A DNA stretch of 64,000 nt from Symsagittifera roscoffensis (Eukaryota; Xenacoelomorpha; Acoela; Convolutidae): contig NC_087070.1 of the NCBI RefSeq assembly GCF_963678635.1, positions 38,268,600 to 38,332,599 on the forward strand, given 5' to 3'. Each line of letters starts with the position of its first letter. Position 1 is the first letter of the stretch. A program made the translations under genes and the position numbers. The notes under the pieces were generated by a model, which was given only the letters and a program-made list of their open reading frames with translations, was not told the DNA's origin and made no database searches. Positions 17,749 to 27,175 of the stretch are shown here, one piece after another.

Positions 17749-18190
17749 TTTTTCGTTCGATGACTGTTAATATGTAATTATCAATGTGTCTAATTGGTTG
17801 ATTCCAATTGTATAAATGTACTGGTTTGTGTTTATACTGCTTTTTTATTCTTCTTTTTCCTCTTTTTGATGAATTTGAAGTTGTTTCTGAGTCAGAGAAA
17901 TATAATTGATCGTGAATTGGGCAATTTTTATCTATTGATTCTTTTAGTTTATAAAGTTCGTCTAAACTGTTGGTTTCTGATTCTGAAAATGCGTTTTGAT
18001 TTTTTGAAAATCTTTTTCGTGTTATTTGTCTTTGTTTAGTTATTATTTTTCTCTTTAATGTTTGTCGTTTTGTTCTAATGTATCCAACTGTTTGTGTATG
18101 AGGTGTGATTACAAGGTCGTATTTTTTGTTATCTATTTCACAATTGTGTAAAACGATTGTTTGTTTATTTCCTAGGTTTTTAAATGACAT
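17723..18190 (-). CDS. ORF1: 155-aa basic, probably nuclear or RNA-binding protein
   Basis: The first coding frame after the leader. Residues about 40-62 are dense in Lys/Arg (R-T-K-R, K-R-K, R-K-R clusters), an arginine-rich or nuclear-localisation-like segment. A short acidic Ser/Glu stretch with spaced leucines (L-D-E-L-Y-K-L) follows, then S-D-S-E and a second basic cluster (K-R-G-K-R-R-I-K-K) near 108-117. This layout of basic RNA-binding-like motif plus spaced leucines recalls retroviral Rev/Rex-type regulators, but nothing shows homology. It overlaps the ORF2 start by 26 nt in another frame, so ORF2 may be reached by leaky scanning or reinitiation. No signal peptide or membrane helix. 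Confidence 0.65.
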   Translation of the reverse strand: MSFKNLGNKQTIVLHNCEIDNKKYDLVITPHTQTVGYIRTKRQTLKRKIITKQRQITRKRFSKNQNAFSESETNSLDELYKLKESIDKNCPIHDQLYFSDSETTSNSSKRGKRRIKKQYKHKPVHLYNWNQPIRHIDNYILTVIERKNELNAHPR

Positions 18191-19417
18191 AAGGTTTAGG
18201 ATGACGGGTGCAAAAGGTTGTTAAATGATTTCTATTTGCTTAAACTGTTAGTCCTTACGATTTTTTTGTTAGCCTAACCTGGGTCTATTTGTTCAGGGTT
18301 GGGGAGAAAAGTATATCAATTCCGAAGAATGATTTTATACTTTCTCGTGGCTAGTATAAGCTAAGGTGTTAACTTACTTAATCTTACTTAAGGGTAGTGA
18401 TTGTGTTCAGGGTTGGAGAATAGTAAATCGATCCACAAGGTTCAGGTATAATTAGAACGCGAGTAGTTCGTTAGATACTATTTTAAACTTACTAAGTCTA
18501 AGATTTATCCTGGGTCTGGTAAGAGGGGGGATCAAGTGAAGGATGAATAACCGAAGTTCTTCACTGTTTATCCTAATTTGAATGATTAGTTTTGTTCAAA
18601 AATTTCTATTAGTCCTGCGTTTTTTTTAGAAAGGGTTGGATAGTGAATCGACGTTTGAGGTCGTTAGACACTAGTTAAGTGGGTGGGGGAGAACAAAGTT
18701 GTTCTTTTTGATCCAAGGATAGGCCTTGATGATCAAGTTTTAAATTTAATTAAATAGAAAATGATTTAAGATCCAAGGATAAGCCTTGATGATCTGATTT
18801 TAAAATTAAGTGAATTTAAGTTTAAAATGATTTAAATTTGTGTAAAGAAAAGATTTAGTGTTTTTATGATATTAGTGAGCTTATGAATGCTGTTATGTTT
18901 AGGTGATGAAGCTGGAACAACAGGATGATTTATAATTACTAACCATTTATTATCATGCTACTAATATTTATTTTGATTTTTCAATAAATATTTTTCAAAC
19001 ATGTTTTGTATATTACTGCAGAATTTAGGAAAACGATCTGAGATCTTTTTATCAATCGTTATTGTATATTAACAATTTTGTTTAGCGCCTGAAATGATTT
19101 TGAAGATTGACTTCAAAATTTTATGTTTGCAAATGAAAATCTAAATTCATTGCTAGTAGTATTCTAAATACAAAAGTTTGTTCTGGCTTTTGCCGAACTA
19201 TCATATAACTATATGGTAAGTTTCTGCTTTGTCGTATGTCGTCTCTGGTTCGAGGTCTTCTTCCAATTCCGGGTAGTTCTGTTATCGTTCGGAATATTGG
19301 CTCTGATCTATTGAGTCGTAGAGACATTTCGATTAAATTATTGTCGTATAACATTTTGTAAATGTTTTGTCTAAATTCTAATCTATTATTGGTTAATTCT
19401 AAGCTATTAAGGTCTTG
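18191..19417 (-). promoter_or_regulatory. Long 5' leader with internal repeats and splice-donor-like sites
   Basis: About 1.2 kb between the primer site and ORF1. A GATCCAAGGATA-GCCTTGATGATC unit occurs twice (about 18710-18735 and 18770-18795). A looser GGGTTGG-(A/T)GA..ATCGA-type motif occurs three times (near 18297, 18411, 18632). In element sense GTAAGT occurs with its G at 18377 and at 18492, two plausible 5' splice sites for subgenomic mRNAs. The leader of such elements normally also carries the packaging signal; which part does so here is not visible. Confidence 0.5.
19121..19354 (-). CDS. Possible leader ORF (77 codons)
   Basis: ATG at 19354 to a stop at 19121. The open frame extends upstream without a stop through the primer binding site into the LTR, and the encoded stretch has protein-like composition (Leu/Glu/Asn/Arg heptad-like spacing before and after the ATG). 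It could be a short upstream ORF or the first exon of spliced accessory genes, but I recognise no family and no good donor lies inside it. Low confidence. Confidence 0.28.
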   Translation of the reverse strand: MLYDNNLIEMSLRLNRSEPIFRTITELPGIGRRPRTRDDIRQSRNLPYSYMIVRQKPEQTFVFRILLAMNLDFHLQT

Positions 19418-19439
19418 TTCGAGACTTATGGTCGCACCA
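19418..19439 (-). promoter_or_regulatory. Primer binding site, 2 nt after the 5' LTR
   Basis: In element sense TGGTGCGACCATAAG starts two bases after the LTR end, as expected for a site complementary to a tRNA 3' CCA end. The complement continues into GTTCGAG, which looks like a tRNA T-loop at nearly the right distance, so pairing may extend beyond the usual 15-18 nt. I cannot name the tRNA from memory. Confidence 0.7.
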
Positions 19440-19441
19440 GA

Positions 19442-19851
19442 TGAGTTAAGACCGATGGGTAAAACTCATAGAGTAATTTCGGATAGGGTACACCGTCTGC
19501 TCGTCACGCTATCTTATTTTCGGCCGGATAGATTCGTGCAACTTCTTAGTCTAATACCGATCCTAATCTTACTCTTATACTATCTAGTCTCAGGTTGTTT
19601 AACTAGTCTCTGCTAGGCTCAATAGATCTAGGGTATACTGGTTTATTGCGGTTGCTGAAGTCTTCTTGGAGAGTCAACTAATTTCTAAGTTAAATTCAAA
19701 TCTCTCTGGTGCTGAAATTACAAGTAATTCCAGCACTTACAAATAAGTGGGTTGTTAGTTAGATGGATCATGATTGGTTAATATTAAATACTTTACATTG
19801 GTAAAATATCTAGTTTATCCAATCATAAAATGTAGTTTAGATCAGGTTCCA
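19442..19851 (-). repeat. 5' LTR of the giant retroelement
   Basis: 410 bp, matching 937-1346 at 405 positions. In element sense the first part (U3-like) holds two CCAAT/ATTGG motifs and a hairpin-forming stretch. AATAAA lies at 19642-19647. It drives transcription leftwards. No clear TATA box; an initiator-type promoter is possible. Confidence 0.93.
19642..19647 (-). promoter_or_regulatory. AATAAA in the 5' LTR
   Basis: The equivalent of the signal at 1137-1142, retained in both LTRs. Confidence 0.5.
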
Positions 19852-19855
19852 CTAA
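19852..19855. repeat. Target-site duplication CTAA, right copy
   Basis: Matches 933-936; see the left copy. Confidence 0.85.
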
Positions 19856-19898
19856 ATTTTCAAAATTCCGAAAAGATCAGTTTTGAGCTGTATAAATA

Positions 19899-20587
19899 CA
19901 GCGCTGATTTAAATTAACCGGACAAAACGCGTTTTTCTCAAATTGGGTTGAGTTTAGGTGAAAACTTATGAAGACAAAACTTGCTTAAAATTTTAGCAGA
20001 ATTAATATGATGTAATTTGTTTTGCGAAATTCGGGCCCGAAATTCTAACCCAAAAATGGGTCATTTTGGCTTTTCTTAGTTAATCAAAAATTACGCCGAA
20101 AATACCCAGTCGATCACAGTGAGCCCCTTACGTAGCCCAACAAACTTTATGAAGGGTATTTTCTCCAAAAGAATTGCAAATTGTTTCAAAATTGTTTTTA
20201 AATAAAAAGTTGGTATTTTATATAGTGAAAACAAACTTTTTGTCTATCAAACAAAAATAAATTAATTTATACAACATTTTGGAGAAAATATCCTTCATAA
20301 AGTTTGTTGGGCTACGTAAGGGGCTCACTTTGATATAATTATGTCTGTGATCGACTGGGTATTTTTGGCGTAATTTTTGATTAACTAAGAAAAGCCAAAA
20401 TGACCCATTTTTGGGGTAAATTTCGGGCCCGAATTTCGCAAAACAAATTACATCATATTAATTCTGATAAAATTTTAAGCAAGTTTTGTCTTCATAAGTT
20501 TTCACCTAAACTCAACCCAACTTGAGAAAAACGCGTTTTAAATTTCAATTTTAACGCGTTTTGTCCGGTTAATTTAAATCAGCACTA
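19899..20587. mobile_element. Tc1/mariner-like MITE with ~300-bp inverted arms (copy 1)
   Basis: Begins after TA with CAGCGCTGATTTAAATTA and ends with the complementary TAATTTAAATCAGCACT. Arms of about 300 bp (to about 20170 and from about 20280) are near-perfect inverted repeats around a non-palindromic centre. No transposase frame, so non-autonomous. A second copy at 56975-57706 has clean TA duplications, which identifies the superfamily. It lies only 47 bp from the LTR element. Confidence 0.8.
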
Positions 20588-20993
20588 TGCAGAAAACACC
20601 CCGGATGACAGCGCTATCGAACAATCCGCCGCTAACTTATTCGCTATTGGTCAATCGAAACACTCCCGCTAATAGCGCAGCTATCTCTACCGCTTTGACA
20701 CCTCTGCCCGGATCCAGTGCGTTATTGGCACTAAAATTGAGAGAGTAAGCAGGGTAGTTGAAGATGGATGGTTTCAGATAAAACGAAAAATCAACAATCA
20801 AACATCAAATTGAGAGACTATTTTTGGCCATAATATGTTCATGTAGCTGAATTTTATCATGACATGACAAGCATTGGTTCATATGTTGCTATTAAGCTCA
20901 CTTAAACGACGAAAGTTTCTTCGATATATATGTATATTAAATGTAGTTCATTTCCAAAATGACGACAAAAGGTTGTTTTACTGAGCCGACTGT
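20588..20993. other. 3' flank of the receptor gene
   Basis: About 400 bp between the MITE and the receptor stop codon. No second gene. This should include the receptor 3' UTR; I see no canonical AATAAA in receptor sense within it. Confidence 0.4.
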
Positions 20994-21269
20994 TCACTCG
21001 GACGACAGTTCAATTTCGTCCACCACTCTTCTCTCGGGCGGACACGTGATCTGGCACGTGATTATATGTTTGAACGTCTCTCTGAACTCACGCAAGATGA
21101 GAACGTACACGATTGGGTTGATAGCACAGCCAATCAGAATGGACGTAGCGATGAGTTCCATCATGACGTCATCGAACACAGTCTGGGGTTTGCCGGTGAG
21201 GGTGGTGATTAAAATGTAGAGGGTGGGCAAAAAAGCGATCACTGACACGCAAATGATGGCGATGAAACC
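20994..21269 (-). CDS. GPCR terminal exon: TM6, TM7, helix 8 and tail
   Basis: Starts after the acceptor TTTTTGTTTCAG (AG at 21271-21270), in phase 0, and runs 91 codons to TGA. TM6 reads G-F-I-A-I-I-C-V ... F-L-P with the conserved proline but no Trp. TM7 contains N-P-I-V-Y, the NPxxY motif, followed by L-R-E-F-R-E-T-F as helix 8 and a short tail with Cys residues that could be palmitoylated, ending acidic. The preceding intron (21270-41370) is 20.1 kb and repeat-filled. Confidence 0.85.
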   Translation of the reverse strand, partial: GFIAIICVSVIAFLPTLYILITTLTGKPQTVFDDVMMELIATSILIGCAINPIVYVLILREFRETFKHIITCQITCPPERRVVDEIELSSE

Positions 21270-24200
21270 CTGAAACAAAAACAACTAAAAATATCTTTTA
21301 CCCAAGTGTTTTTTTAAAAAGTTTTTCAATAACTCTGTGGCTAACAATTTTTTTGGAAATTTTTTTTTGGTAAGAAACGACTTTCGCAGTAGATTCCAGT
21401 AGAATTTTTTCAGCCCAATTTTGATCATTACCAAAAATCATCAGACTAGTTGCTTACCTATCAGACTAAGTTATTTACCTGAAATCTAGAAAACTCCACA
21501 TAAATAATCAAATTGTGAATAAAAATTTGACATTGGACCCATAGACAAGAAATAGGGGCATGCTTTTCAGCTTGGAAACTATTTTTGTTACCGAATTAAC
21601 CGACAGACAGTTGGAAAAAGTTCAATGATCTTGAGAAAATTTGATTTAAAAAAAATTTCCGCCGGGAAATCTGAAAACCAAAAGTACATTCCAGTATAGA
21701 AGTCGATCACGTTTTCCGTGACTCTTACATTTTTGCTGTTCGATAGTGAAATTTGATCTGCTTATAAAATTGAAATGAGCTGAACTTGAAAAAAATCAAA
21801 ACGCGAAAAATCAAACTTAGAGTGAACACATTTTAAGAGTGTTTCTTGAAGAAATACAGTTTAACTAGGTTTAGTTTTGCAATACTAGATAAGTGATCAA
21901 AAAACGAGATTATGAAAAATTTAGCTGAATATCAATTTCAACTATATAATTATGTGCTACTTTATAATTATATACAATCGATAATTTTTAATCATTTCCA
22001 TATTTTTTGTTATGCACAAAAAGTCCATTTTGATCGATTATGATCGATTACAATGCCTTTTGCTCTGTTAGCATTTTTTGTCTTCATTCTTGCATCTAAA
22101 TTGCTTATGTTCATGATTTACATAATTGCTTGCTTGTGTGAAAAATTGCAAAATTGTTGTAGCAGTTTACGAATCAATTCAGTTTTAAACATTTTTTTCA
22201 TTTCTTCTGAAATAAATAAATGTCATTGAAAATATCACAAACATGTTCAATTATGAATCTTTTACGAATCGAATTTTGCTAAATGTAAACAGCATAATAA
22301 TCTGTTATAATCGGTTAGTTAAACCTGTGTAGTATCAGAGTTGAAAAATAATATTTAATCTATACCGTTACAAAAGTGCGACATTATCTCTGATTTCATC
22401 TCTGAAGCATTGCTGGAACTTTATTGAACCATTACTGAAAAACATTTGACTTGCACTCCCAGACCAATCTGGATACCTATATACATCATGTGTTCTGAAC
22501 AATTTTTGTTCCGACCATTCAAAATGGGGAGGAGGTTTTACTTTTGGATGCGTTTTCATTTTTTCTATCTTTTTTTTCACATTAATTTAGGTGTTACAAA
22601 TAATCAATGAATAGGAACTTATGAAAAATTGAAAAAAAATAGTCCTGGTTCGAATGAAATTTAAAAAAACGTCAAACAGTTTGCTCAAAGTCGAGGGTAT
22701 ATTCAAGCTCACAATTGGCTTTTAATTCAGTTTAAGTCAAAACAGTTTCGTTTTACTCCAGTTAAGTTAGTTTTGAGATTTTTGGAGCATTTTTGGGTTT
22801 GAAATTAGAAAAAAATATCAAAGACTTCTTCAAAAAAATTTTCGTCGCGCATCATAAAACGCAATTTTTTGGTCCAAAATTTCCAAAAATTCAAATATTT
22901 GCCTGCGACTTTTTCTTTATAGTGTTCTATGGGCGTTCGCAATATCTCTCAAGTCGTCGACCTAGCAAAAACTGCAAAAACTTCTCCACCATGAAAAACT
23001 AGCTTCTAACTTGTTTCGAATTTTTCCAAACTGCAGTTAGATTTGGTTTCAGTTCAGTACATATGTACTAAAAACTAAGATTTTAAAAAAAAAATGTATG
23101 TATAGAAAAGTTTTTGGGATTATACAAACATACATATAAGAATTCTATACTTTAAATAGACAATAGCGCTCGGCCAATTCATCTTGGTGTATGTCATACA
23201 TAAAATGTACATAAATTCATGTTAAATTTTTATCTGCTGATGATTAGAGTGCAGTTTGGAATCACTCTTAGGGGAACAAAAATTTGTGAACTTAAAAAAA
23301 ACTTTACAAGAACAATCACAAACGAAATGTCTTTTTAAATTTGAGATTAAGACAGCAAAAACTTTTGGTTGATAACAAACATCTTGTCAAAAATAGCTAG
23401 TTAAAAAGTAGAAATTTGTCTGGGAAAAAAACCTCGAGCTCAAATATTACGTCACTCTCCTAGAAATCCAAAACAACAAGGCTGCTTGTCGTATCAAGGC
23501 AAAACACAGAGTTTCGATTGCGTTATAATTTATATGGAGTAACTTAAAATAAGTTATTTGATGCATTTTTCGAAAAAAAAACTGAAAGAATTATTTTTTT
23601 AAATGTTTTTCTTCCTCTCTGAAAATTATCCCCCATTTATAGCAAAGTTTTAAATAGATCAAAGATCATGCCTCAATCTTTTTTGGAACGATTTCTTATA
23701 CGGATCAAATCTCGGCTTAAGCGTTATTAGCACAAAATTTATCGTGAGAAAATTATCCTAAGTTGGCAATCTTTAAACTCTTATAACTTTACCAAAATTG
23801 ATCACATGTGAAATATGATTACTTGAAACTTGAGCTCAAGACAACGACAATTTTTGGTTGATATAAAACCTTTCCGACAAAAATTGCTTGTTAAAAAGTC
23901 GATTTTTTTCTGGATAAAAATTACCCGGAGCACAAATATTCCGTCACTTTCTTCAAAATTTGGAGCAACAACAAGTGTGATAACCGTTGAGAATTGATAC
24001 CGTGCTCAAATACAATCAAACATAAAACAAATTTTTTACTTTTTTAAGTTACATTCCGATTGCTTGTATTGTATTAGTCTTGCAGTAAAAATCAATACGG
24101 TTTCAAAAAACTTTCGAGATGAGTTCTGTACAGATTTTACAAAACCACTTCAACTCTGATCAGAATTAAAATCAGAAATCAAATCGAAGTATTGTAAAAG

Positions 24201-24382
24201 ATCCCAATTCTTATCTAACTATAGTTCAAATAGGCTAATATGTTGAAAAACTCTCAGCGATTTCAGAGAGCTTAAACTGTATTTTAGAGTTACAGTGAAA
24301 ATGAAAAACCACATTTATAGAGTTTATTGCTTTTAACAGCAAACATATTGATCATGAACTGATTTCTGATCCAGTATTGCAA
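21270..24382. other. Receptor intron, AT-rich, with degraded repeat copies
   Basis: No gene seen. Two old copies of the GTTCCGACT repeat family are recognisable at about 23320-23500 and 23640-23985, from landmarks such as the repeat's GGAACGATTTCT, TTAAGCGTTATTAG and GCACAAATATTCCGT blocks. The rest is unassigned AT-rich sequence. Confidence 0.5.
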
Positions 24383-25704
24383 CCCGGGTCGAGGTCTGCT
24401 TCTTAAAAAATTCTCTGTAAGTCACGCCGCATAACATTTTCAGACTAGATTTTGCAATCGCGCCGCGGGCTTAAGTCGCGCCGTCACTCTTTTCTTAAGT
24501 AGCGCCGTCTGTCTTACCATAAGTCGCGCCGTAAGTCTTTTCTTGAGTCGTGTCGTCAGTCTTTTCTTGAGTCGCGCCATCAATCTTTTCTTAAGTCGCG
24601 CCGTTAGTTTTTTCTTAAGTCGGGCCGTCAGTCTTTTCTTAAGTCGCGCCATCAGTCTTTTCTTGAGTCGCGCCGCTTAATTCTTTCTCAATTCGCGCAG
24701 TCAGTCTTTTCTTAAGTCGTGACGCCAGTTTTTTCTTAAGAAAAGACTTAAGCGACGCGACTTAAGAAAAGATTGAAGCGGCGCGACTTAAGAGAAGACT
24801 TAAGCGACGCGGCTTAAAAAAAGACCTTACGGCGCGACTTAAGAAAAGACTTAAGCAGCGCGACTTAAGATAAGACCGAAAGCGCGACTTAAGAAAAAAC
24901 CTAAGCTGCGCGACTTAAGAAAATACTTAAGCGGCGCGACTTAAGATAAGACTGGCGGAGTGACTAAAGAAAAGATTTAAGCGGTGCAACTTAAGAAAAG
25001 ACTTAAGCGGCGCGACTGAAGAAAAGACCGACAACGCGACTTGAGAAAAGACATAAGCGGCGCGACTCACAAAAAGACTGACGCCACGACTTATAAAAAG
25101 ACTGACCGCGCGGCTTACAAAAAGACCAAAGAAGTGACTTAAGAAGAGCCTGGCGGCGCTACTAACGAAAAGACTTTTGGTTTTTTGCTCAGTCGCGCAT
25201 ATTGCGGCGGAAAAAACTTAAGCGGCGCGACTTAAGAAAAGACCTAAGCGACGCGACATAAAATAATACTGGCGGCGCGACTTAAGAAAAGACCGACGGC
25301 GCGACTCAAGAAAAGACCTAAGCGGCGCGACTTACAAAAATACTGACGCCGCAACTTACGAAAAGACCGAAGCGCGACATAAGAAAAGACTGGCGGCGCG
25401 ACTTCAGAAAAATCTTTTGGTGTTTTGCTCAATCGTGTATATCGCGGCGGTCTATCCTCAGTCGCACCGGTCCCGAATTGAAAATTTTCAGGCCCGCCGG
25501 TCGAGCCATTACGTTAGGTCGCGCCGGTTCCGACGATTTTTTGAGTCGCGCCGGTCACGCTGTTTTTTTTTCAGTCGCGCAGGTTTTCAATTGCCAAGTA
25601 TTGGTCGCGCCAGTCTGGAATTGCCAATATAAAGTCACGCCGGTCTGGAAATGCCACATTTGGGTCGCGCCGGTCTTTTCTTAATTCGCGGACCTCGACC
25701 CGGG
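24383..25704. repeat. Inverted minisatellite (foldback) bounded by 14-bp inverted ends
   Basis: The ends are CCCGGGTCGAGGTC (24383-24396) and its exact complement (25691-25704). Inside, units of about 20-27 bp with the core GGCGCGACTTAAGAAAAGAC are repeated: in one orientation at about 24440-24735, in the other from about 24740 to 25410. A third block at about 25440-25690 has a GTCGCGCCGGTC core. GC-rich compared with its surroundings. Unit length and sequence vary, so the array is old or gene-converted. Confidence 0.75.
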
Positions 25705-26690
25705 AAATCAAATCTCGTTTGAATCTTTGAATTTAGATGGCGTTTTATAGTTGCCTCTGTTCGAGCTACGTTACAAATATCTGTTATTTACAGATATCTG
25801 CTATTACAGATATCAGCTATGTTATCTGCTATTCTTGAACAGTTCTGATTTGCTGTGCGACGTGACGTCATCGACCAGGGTGTATTATTAAAATAACTGT
25901 ATGGAACGCTAATTTGCTCCTTATTATCGCTGCGATGAAAAAACATAAAATTTCAGAAAACTTCCTCATTTTGAAGAATTAATTATAGAATGACACTGAA
26001 GTTAAAAAAACGCAATTCGCCGGCCATAAAAATCGAAATTTTGAAGAAGTTTTTGAAGTGTCTGGGTGTTCATGACTTTCAATAACTCGAAATGCGATGA
26101 CACTGAACTTCAAATATAGACATTGCGCCGAAATGATGATCTCCGCGCAGAATGCGTCCAAGGGCAGGACGAAAAAATTAACAACATTTCATTACGAGGC
26201 GCACAATTTTCTGTTTGTATGTTCATGGATGCCAGAGACAAGTCTTTAAACATGCTAGAATTTTGTCGGAAAGATCAACATAAATGACAAAACAAAAGAA
26301 GAACAAAGGGAGTGTTCTTGTTGCCGAATCCGCTTACATTCGCCAAAAGCACACTTTGGTCTCGTAAGGTTCTGATTAGAAGAAAATATACGTCGTCAGT
26401 AATTCACTGGTAGCTAAAAAGACACCAAAAAGTCGCTACAGCAAACAACCCCACCCAGCGCCCATGCATCATAATCGATTATATTGTCATAATATGGTCA
26501 GTATCTACAAATTTACAAAATAATCGATTAATATCCATTATAATCAAATGTAACCCAATAAAATTGGATTATAACCGCAACATTTTTTATGCCACCATAA
26601 TCTAGTATAATCAAAAATAATTGATGATGTTGGATTTTTTCAAGACGTTATTCATGACATTTACATCTTTTTTCAAAGTTATATCCTTAC
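25705..26690. other. Receptor intron without recognised features
   Basis: About 1 kb with no supported gene. A small run of ATATCTG-type direct repeats (about 25775-25830) is the only visible structure. Confidence 0.4.
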
Positions 26691-27175
26691 TTGTTTAGTT
26701 CAGTTGCTACGTACGTTTCATTAAATGTTACATTTCACATTCAAAAAAATATGTTGTTTTTTGTCTTATATATTCTAATTAATTCCCCCCCCCCCCCCCC
26801 CACCAGTTTACTTTACCCCCCACCAGTTTACTTTACCCCCCCCCCCCCCCCCCGGTTTGCTTTACCCCATCCCCCAGTCCCTCCATGCCCCTCAAAGTTA
26901 TATAATTTCTTGTTTAGTTCAGTTGCAACGTACGTTTCATAAAATGTTACATTTCACATTCAAAAAAATATGTTTTTTTTGTCTTATATATTCTAATTAA
27001 TCACCCCCCCCCCGTTTACGTTAACAACCCCCTCCCCACCAATTTACTTTGCCCCCTCCCCCCTCCCCCCGGTTTACTTTGCCCCCATCCCCCCAGTCCC
27101 TCCATCCCCCCAGTCCCTCAACCCCAATACCTCCACATCCGCAGTTTACCTTAGCCCCCTCCCCCAGTTTACTTT
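26691..27175. repeat. Tandem duplication with poly-C tracts
   Basis: A ~100-bp unit starting near CTTGTTTAGTTCAGTTGC occurs at about 26690-26785 and again at about 26911-27002. Each copy is followed by long C-runs interrupted by AGTTTACTTT-type spacers. The C-tracts (16 or more consecutive C) are likely length-variable. Confidence 0.7.

Larger units (their letters stand above)
937..19851 (-). mobile_element. Complete 18.9-kb LTR retroelement (Ty3/gypsy-type, retrovirus-like, multiple accessory ORFs)
   Basis: Two 410-bp direct repeats begin TG and end CA, differ at five positions, and are flanked by the 4-bp target duplication CTAA (933-936 and 19852-19855). Between them on the minus strand lie a primer binding site, a leader, ORF1, ORF2, Gag-Pro, Pol, two tiny membrane-protein ORFs, an ATG-less ORF, an Env-like ORF, a 602-aa ORF and short 3' frames. 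The domain order protease, RT, RNase H, integrase and the GPY/F motif after the integrase place Pol with Ty3/gypsy (Metaviridae)-type elements. Intact long frames and 98.8 percent LTR identity suggest a fairly recent insertion. Ty3/gypsy elements are usually roughly 5-10 kb, so this one is about twice the norm; the excess is extra coding sequence before Gag and after Pol. It sits just downstream of the last exon of the receptor gene, in the same orientation. Confidence 0.93.

Noticed and set aside
24440-25684. Repetitive frames in the minisatellite (L-K-K-R and S-R-A-G repeats), and the idea of a CRISPR array
   Set aside because: Unit length and spacing vary, there are no unique spacers, and the region inverts; simple tandem repeats.
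26691-26942. 83-codon Pro-rich plus-strand frame
   Set aside because: Translation of poly-C tracts.
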